From positions 1 through 8,790 of the forward strand of contig JAEWEJ010000413.1 of the NCBI GenBank assembly GCA_023389455.1: a stretch of 8,790 nucleotides of DNA, in the 5' to 3' direction. The notes under the pieces were generated by a model. The model saw only the letters and a program-made list of their open reading frames with translations. It searched no databases and had not been told where the DNA came from. The stretch is from Actinomycetes bacterium (lineage in GTDB: Bacteria > Actinomycetota > Actinomycetes > Actinomycetales > Cellulomonadaceae). The translations under genes and the position numbers were made by a program. Positions 6,216 through 8,790 of this stretch are shown piece by piece; the first letter of the stretch is position 1, and every line of letters begins with the position of its first letter.

Positions 6216-7355
6216 TCAGAGCGACACGCCGACCAGCACCGGCTCGGGCTCCAGGACCACGCCGAACCGGTCGCGCACACCGTCGCGCACGGCCCGCGCC
6301 AGGGCGACCACGTCGTCCGCCCGCGCACCGCCCCGGTTGGTCAGGGCCAGCGCGTGCTTCCCCGACAGCGTCGCCGGGCCCGGTGCGCCGTACCCGCGCG
6401 CGAAGCCCGCGTGCTCGATGAGCCAGGCGGCGCTGGTCTTGACCGCACCGTCCGGCATCGGCCAGCGCGGGGCGTCGGCCGGCAGGGCGTCGGCGTCCGG
6501 CAGCACGGGGTTGGTGAAGAACGAGCCCGCGCTCCACGTGTCGTGGTCGGCCGGGTCGAGCACCATGCCCTTGCGGGCCCGCAGCGCCAGGACGGCCGTG
6601 CGGACGTCACCGAGCGGCGCGCGCTCACCGACGGTCACGTCGAGCGCGCGGGCCAGCTCCGGGTACGCGACGGGGGCGGAGAGCGACCCCTCCTTCATCT
6701 GGAGGGTCACGTCCAGCACCACGTACCGGGGGGTCGGGCCCCACGGCGCCGCGGGGTCGGCGGGGTCGGGGCGCAGGGACCGCTTGAGCACGGACGTGCG
6801 GTACCCGAAGCCGAGCGACACGAACGGCAGCGTGCGCACCCGGGCGCGTCCGCGGTCCCAGACGCGCACCTGCGCGACGGTCTGCGCGACCTCCTGGCCG
6901 TACGCCCCGACGTTCTGCACGGGCGTCGCGCCGGTCGACCCGGGGATGCCCGACAGCGCCTCGATCCCGACCAGCCCGTGCGCGACGGCGTACGCGACGA
7001 GGTCGTCCCAGACCGTGCCGGCCGGGACGGTCAACGTGACACCGCCGCAGGCCGACGCGTCCGGCACCTCGACACCGCCACGCACGTCACGCACGACGAC
7101 GCCGTCGAACCCGGCGTCGGAGGCGAGCACGTTGGAGCCACCGCCCAGGACGAGCAGCGGCTCCCCCGCCGCGTCCGCCGCCCGGACGGCCTCGACCAGC
7201 TCGGCCTCGGTGGTCGTCTCGACGTACCGCGCGACCGGGCCGCCGACGCGCAGCGTGGTGAGGTCCGCGAGCGCCGGGGTGCCGGTGTGCACCGGGACGT
7301 CGAGGCGCGCCGGCTCGGGGGCCGGGCCGGGCAGTGCGCAGGTGTCGAGCTCCAC
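6216..7355 (-). CDS. murB: UDP-N-acetylenolpyruvoylglucosamine reductase (MurB)
   Basis: A 379-residue cytoplasmic flavoenzyme that uses NADPH to reduce UDP-GlcNAc-enolpyruvate to UDP-N-acetylmuramate, the second committed step of peptidoglycan precursor synthesis. The FAD-binding half shows LTTLRVGGP (32-40), LVLGGGSNVL (68-77) and GIPGSTGATPVQNVGAYGQE (136-155). The substrate half carries R186 in GYRTSVLK, the proton-donating Ser at S278 in SAGSFFTNP, and the terminal Glu in LEPEP (369/371). KGMVLDP, WLIEHAGF and SGKHALALTN are further family signatures. The length and the YPEL segment (231-234) fit the longer type I (E. coli-like) group. The GTG start lies 9 bases after the transporter's stop and 6 bases after a -10 box with no Shine-Dalgarno, which suggests a leaderless transcript and possible co-transcription with the transporter. 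No anomaly in catalytic residues. Confidence 0.96.
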   Translation of the reverse strand: MELDTCALPGPAPEPARLDVPVHTGTPALADLTTLRVGGPVARYVETTTEAELVEAVRAADAAGEPLLVLGGGSNVLASDAGFDGVVVRDVRGGVEVPDASACGGVTLTVPAGTVWDDLVAYAVAHGLVGIEALSGIPGSTGATPVQNVGAYGQEVAQTVAQVRVWDRGRARVRTLPFVSLGFGYRTSVLKRSLRPDPADPAAPWGPTPRYVVLDVTLQMKEGSLSAPVAYPELARALDVTVGERAPLGDVRTAVLALRARKGMVLDPADHDTWSAGSFFTNPVLPDADALPADAPRWPMPDGAVKTSAAWLIEHAGFARGYGAPGPATLSGKHALALTNRGGARADDVVALARAVRDGVRDRFGVVLEPEPVLVGVSL

Positions 7356-7361
7356 CCGACC

Positions 7362-7367
7362 AGGCTA
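7362..7367 (-). promoter_or_regulatory. -10 box of a probable leaderless murB promoter
   Basis: On the - strand TAGCCT (TAnnnT) ends 6 bases before the murB GTG, the same spacing as CATACT before the kinase ATG. No Shine-Dalgarno is present in the gap. The first three bases, TAG, are at the same time the stop codon of the transporter gene, so termination signal and promoter element share sequence. No convincing -35 box was found within the transporter's coding end. Confidence 0.5.
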
Positions 7368-8681
7368 GACCGCGCGGCCGTCCGGGACGTCCGGGACGTC
7401 CGCGGGGACGCCGTCGGACACGTCGTCGGCGGGTGCGGGGTCACCGCCCGAGGGTGCAGCACCACCGGCCGGCGGGCGCGCGGCACCGGTGACGACGAGC
7501 CCGAGCACGACGGGCACGAGGATCGCGAGCAGCGCCTGCCGGTAGCCGACGTGCTCGGCGAGCAGCCCCAGCAGGGGCGGGCCGGCCAGGAACGCGGAGT
7601 ACCCGATGGTCGAGACGACGGCGACGCGCTGGGCGGCGCGCAGCGGGTCGTCGGCCGCCGCGCTCATGCCCACCGGGAAGCCCAGCGCGGCACCCATGCC
7701 CCACACCACCACGCCGACGAGCGCCAGCCAGAGCTGGTCCGCCAGGCCGAACACCAGGAGCCCGGCGGCCGCCAGGACCGCGCACAGGCGCAGCACCGTG
7801 ACGCGCCCGTACCGGTCGATCAGCGGCGTGCCGAACATCCGCATCGCGGTCATCGCCGTGACGAACAGGCCGAACCCCACGGCACCGGTGGAGTGCGCCG
7901 TGCCGAACCCGTCGACCACGGCCAGGCTGACCCAGTCGTTCGCCGCGCCCTCGGTGAGCGCGGCGGCGAGCACCACCAGGCCGAGCAGCAGCGTGCGCGG
8001 CTCCAGCCACGCCCCCACCGCGGCCCGCGCACCGCGCGGGGCACCGGCGGCCCCGTCCGCACCGGCGTCCTCGGGTCCCGTCGGACCCGGCAGGAACGCG
8101 CGCACCGCGAAGGCCGTGGCCACGGTGGTCAGCGTGACGACGACCGGCAGGTGGACCTGCACGGGCAGGTGCACGGCGGCCGCGCCCGCGGCGAGCCCCG
8201 CCGCGCCCATGGTGCCGAACGAGAAGCCCGCGTGGTACCGCGGCATGACCGTGCGCCCCAGCCGCTGCTCGACGACCGCGCCCTCGAGGTTCATCGCGGC
8301 GTCCCACACGCCGGCCCCGATCCCGACGAGCACGAGCCCGGCGCCGACGACGACGACCTGGTCCACGGCGACCCCGAGCGTCGCGACGCCGTAGCCCGCC
8401 GCGTTGACGACCGCGAAGCCGAGGACCGTGCGCCGGGCGCCGAGCCGCTCGACCACGAGGCCGGACAGCGGCAGCGAGACCAGCGAGCCGAGCGCACCGA
8501 CGAGCAGCAGCACGCCCATGCGCTCGGGCGTCAGGCCGAGCGCGTCGCGCACCGCCGGGAGACGGGCGGCCCAGGAGGCGAAGTTGACGCCCGAGAGCAG
8601 GAAGACGGTGAACACGGCGGCCGACGCGAGGCGGACCTCCCGCGGCGCCGGTGCGCTCCGGACCTCGTCCACGCGGCTCAT
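7365..8681 (-). CDS. MFS transporter, YbjJ-like
   Basis: A 438-residue inner-membrane transporter with about 12 hydrophobic segments in two halves. The N-terminal region has the ASWAARLPAVRDALGL segment (35-50) typical of the YbjJ-like MFS group, and a first motif-A-like loop GLVVERLGARRTV (74-86). The DAAMNLEG segment (127-134) follows. The long cytoplasmic loop (about 198-225) is Gly/Ala/Pro-rich, and a second motif-A loop, FGTPLIDRYGRVTVLR, is at 283-298. Substrate unknown; members are drug/sugar-efflux-like by annotation only. The last 38 residues form an acidic, Pro-rich tail with a DVPDVPD repeat encoded by tandem 9-base units. ATG 8681 is set by AGGAGG 6 bases upstream. Its TAG stop is 9 bases before murB, so the two are probably co-transcribed. 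A gene upstream may overlap its ATGA. Confidence 0.92.
   Translation of the reverse strand: MSRVDEVRSAPAPREVRLASAAVFTVFLLSGVNFASWAARLPAVRDALGLTPERMGVLLLVGALGSLVSLPLSGLVVERLGARRTVLGFAVVNAAGYGVATLGVAVDQVVVVGAGLVLVGIGAGVWDAAMNLEGAVVEQRLGRTVMPRYHAGFSFGTMGAAGLAAGAAAVHLPVQVHLPVVVTLTTVATAFAVRAFLPGPTGPEDAGADGAAGAPRGARAAVGAWLEPRTLLLGLVVLAAALTEGAANDWVSLAVVDGFGTAHSTGAVGFGLFVTAMTAMRMFGTPLIDRYGRVTVLRLCAVLAAAGLLVFGLADQLWLALVGVVVWGMGAALGFPVGMSAAADDPLRAAQRVAVVSTIGYSAFLAGPPLLGLLAEHVGYRQALLAILVPVVLGLVVTGAARPPAGGAAPSGGDPAPADDVSDGVPADVPDVPDGRAV
7381..7398 (-). repeat. Tandem 9-base repeat in the transporter tail
   Basis: On + the unit TCCGGGACG occurs twice head to tail (7381-7389 and 7390-7398), and the next bases begin a degenerate third copy. 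In the gene it encodes the DVPDVPD run near the C-terminus. Because the unit is a multiple of three, copy-number change would keep the frame. Confidence 0.6.
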
Positions 8682-8790
8682 CGTGCTCCTCCTCGCAACG
8701 TGCGCCGGTCGGTCGCGCGCCGCGGGCGCGCACCGAGGCGGGACGTGGGGCGCGGCCGGCGCGCGCGCAGCAGGCCGCGCACGTGAGCGC
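8678..8790 (-). CDS. Possible C-terminal end of an upstream gene overlapping the transporter start (partial)
   Basis: The - strand frame entering from the right edge is open for about 36 codons and ends at a TGA (8680-8678) that overlaps the transporter's ATG as ATGA. Third positions are nearly all G or C until the Shine-Dalgarno, where As appear. The translation is strongly Arg-rich and has no recognisable domain. All three - strand frames lack stops here, as expected by chance at this base composition, so this may equally be an intergenic leader. Included only because the ATGA overlap is the coupling pattern also seen at 2412. Confidence 0.25.
   Translation of the reverse strand, partial: AHVRGLLRARRPRPTSRLGARPRRATDRRTLRGGAR
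8686..8694 (-). promoter_or_regulatory. Strong Shine-Dalgarno of the MFS transporter
   Basis: On the - strand GAGGAGGAG contains a full AGGAGG (8693-8688) 6 bases before ATG 8681. It fixes the start even though the same frame stays open upstream to the window edge. It contrasts with the leaderless-type starts of murB and the kinase. Confidence 0.75.

Noticed and set aside
5919..8786. A 955-codon open frame on + across murB and the transporter
   Set aside because: It is antisense to two clearly recognised genes, its translation is Arg/Gly/His/Asp-rich without any domain, and it begins inside the hydrolase gene. Long open antisense frames are expected at this GC content.
1..8790. Search for CRISPR arrays, transposases, phage genes, tRNA/rRNA genes and defence or biosynthetic clusters
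   Set aside because: No regularly spaced repeats, no such protein motifs and no tRNA-like cloverleaf were seen on either strand by eye; base composition and codon style are uniform across the window.

Overview
The window is very GC-rich (roughly three quarters G+C, with codon third positions almost always G or C). It carries start sites with and without Shine-Dalgarno sequences and several TAnnnT-type -10 boxes placed 6-7 bases before the start codon, the arrangement of leaderless mRNAs. Together with the protein families present (Tap/Slp-like exported hydrolase, actinobacterial-type murB, HFTGS-type adenosine deaminase homologue), this points to a chromosome segment of a high-GC actinobacterium. 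A member of the Cellulomonadaceae or a relative would fit, but that is inference from style and not a sequence match.

Left part (1-3086, + strand) holds two signalling units in tandem. The first is the last 54 codons of an upstream gene, probably a sensor histidine kinase. Its stop codon overlaps the GTG start of a NarL/LuxR-family response regulator (162-791). The second is an EnvZ/PhoR-like membrane histidine kinase (874-2415) coupled by an ATGA overlap to an OmpR/PhoB-family response regulator (2412-3086). The kinase gene comes first. Neither stimulus nor targets can be read from the window.

Centre: an adenosine deaminase superfamily enzyme (3136-4167, +) faces a secreted alpha/beta hydrolase of the tripeptidyl-aminopeptidase (Tap/Slp) type (4230-6044, -). 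Between the two convergent stop codons is a strong two-tier hairpin (4172-4209), probably a bidirectional terminator. The deaminase retains the metal-binding and catalytic residues but has Thr where classical adenosine deaminases have a substrate-contacting Asp, so its substrate is open.

Right part (6216-8681, - strand) holds an MFS transporter of the YbjJ-like group followed by murB (UDP-N-acetylenolpyruvoylglucosamine reductase, peptidoglycan precursor synthesis). The transporter's TAG stop forms the first half of a -10 box (TAGCCT) lying 6 bases before the murB GTG start, so murB may be both the second gene of an operon and the product of its own leaderless promoter. The transporter has a strong Shine-Dalgarno, and its ATGA may overlap the end of another - strand gene running in from beyond the window.

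There is no gene-free stretch over 300 bases. I see no RNA gene, insertion sequence, phage gene, CRISPR array or defence system. The region looks like ordinary core/house-keeping chromosome, and the interesting points are small: the deaminase active-site variant, the leaderless promoters, the shared stop/-10 box, an orphan promoter antisense to murB, and the terminator hairpin.
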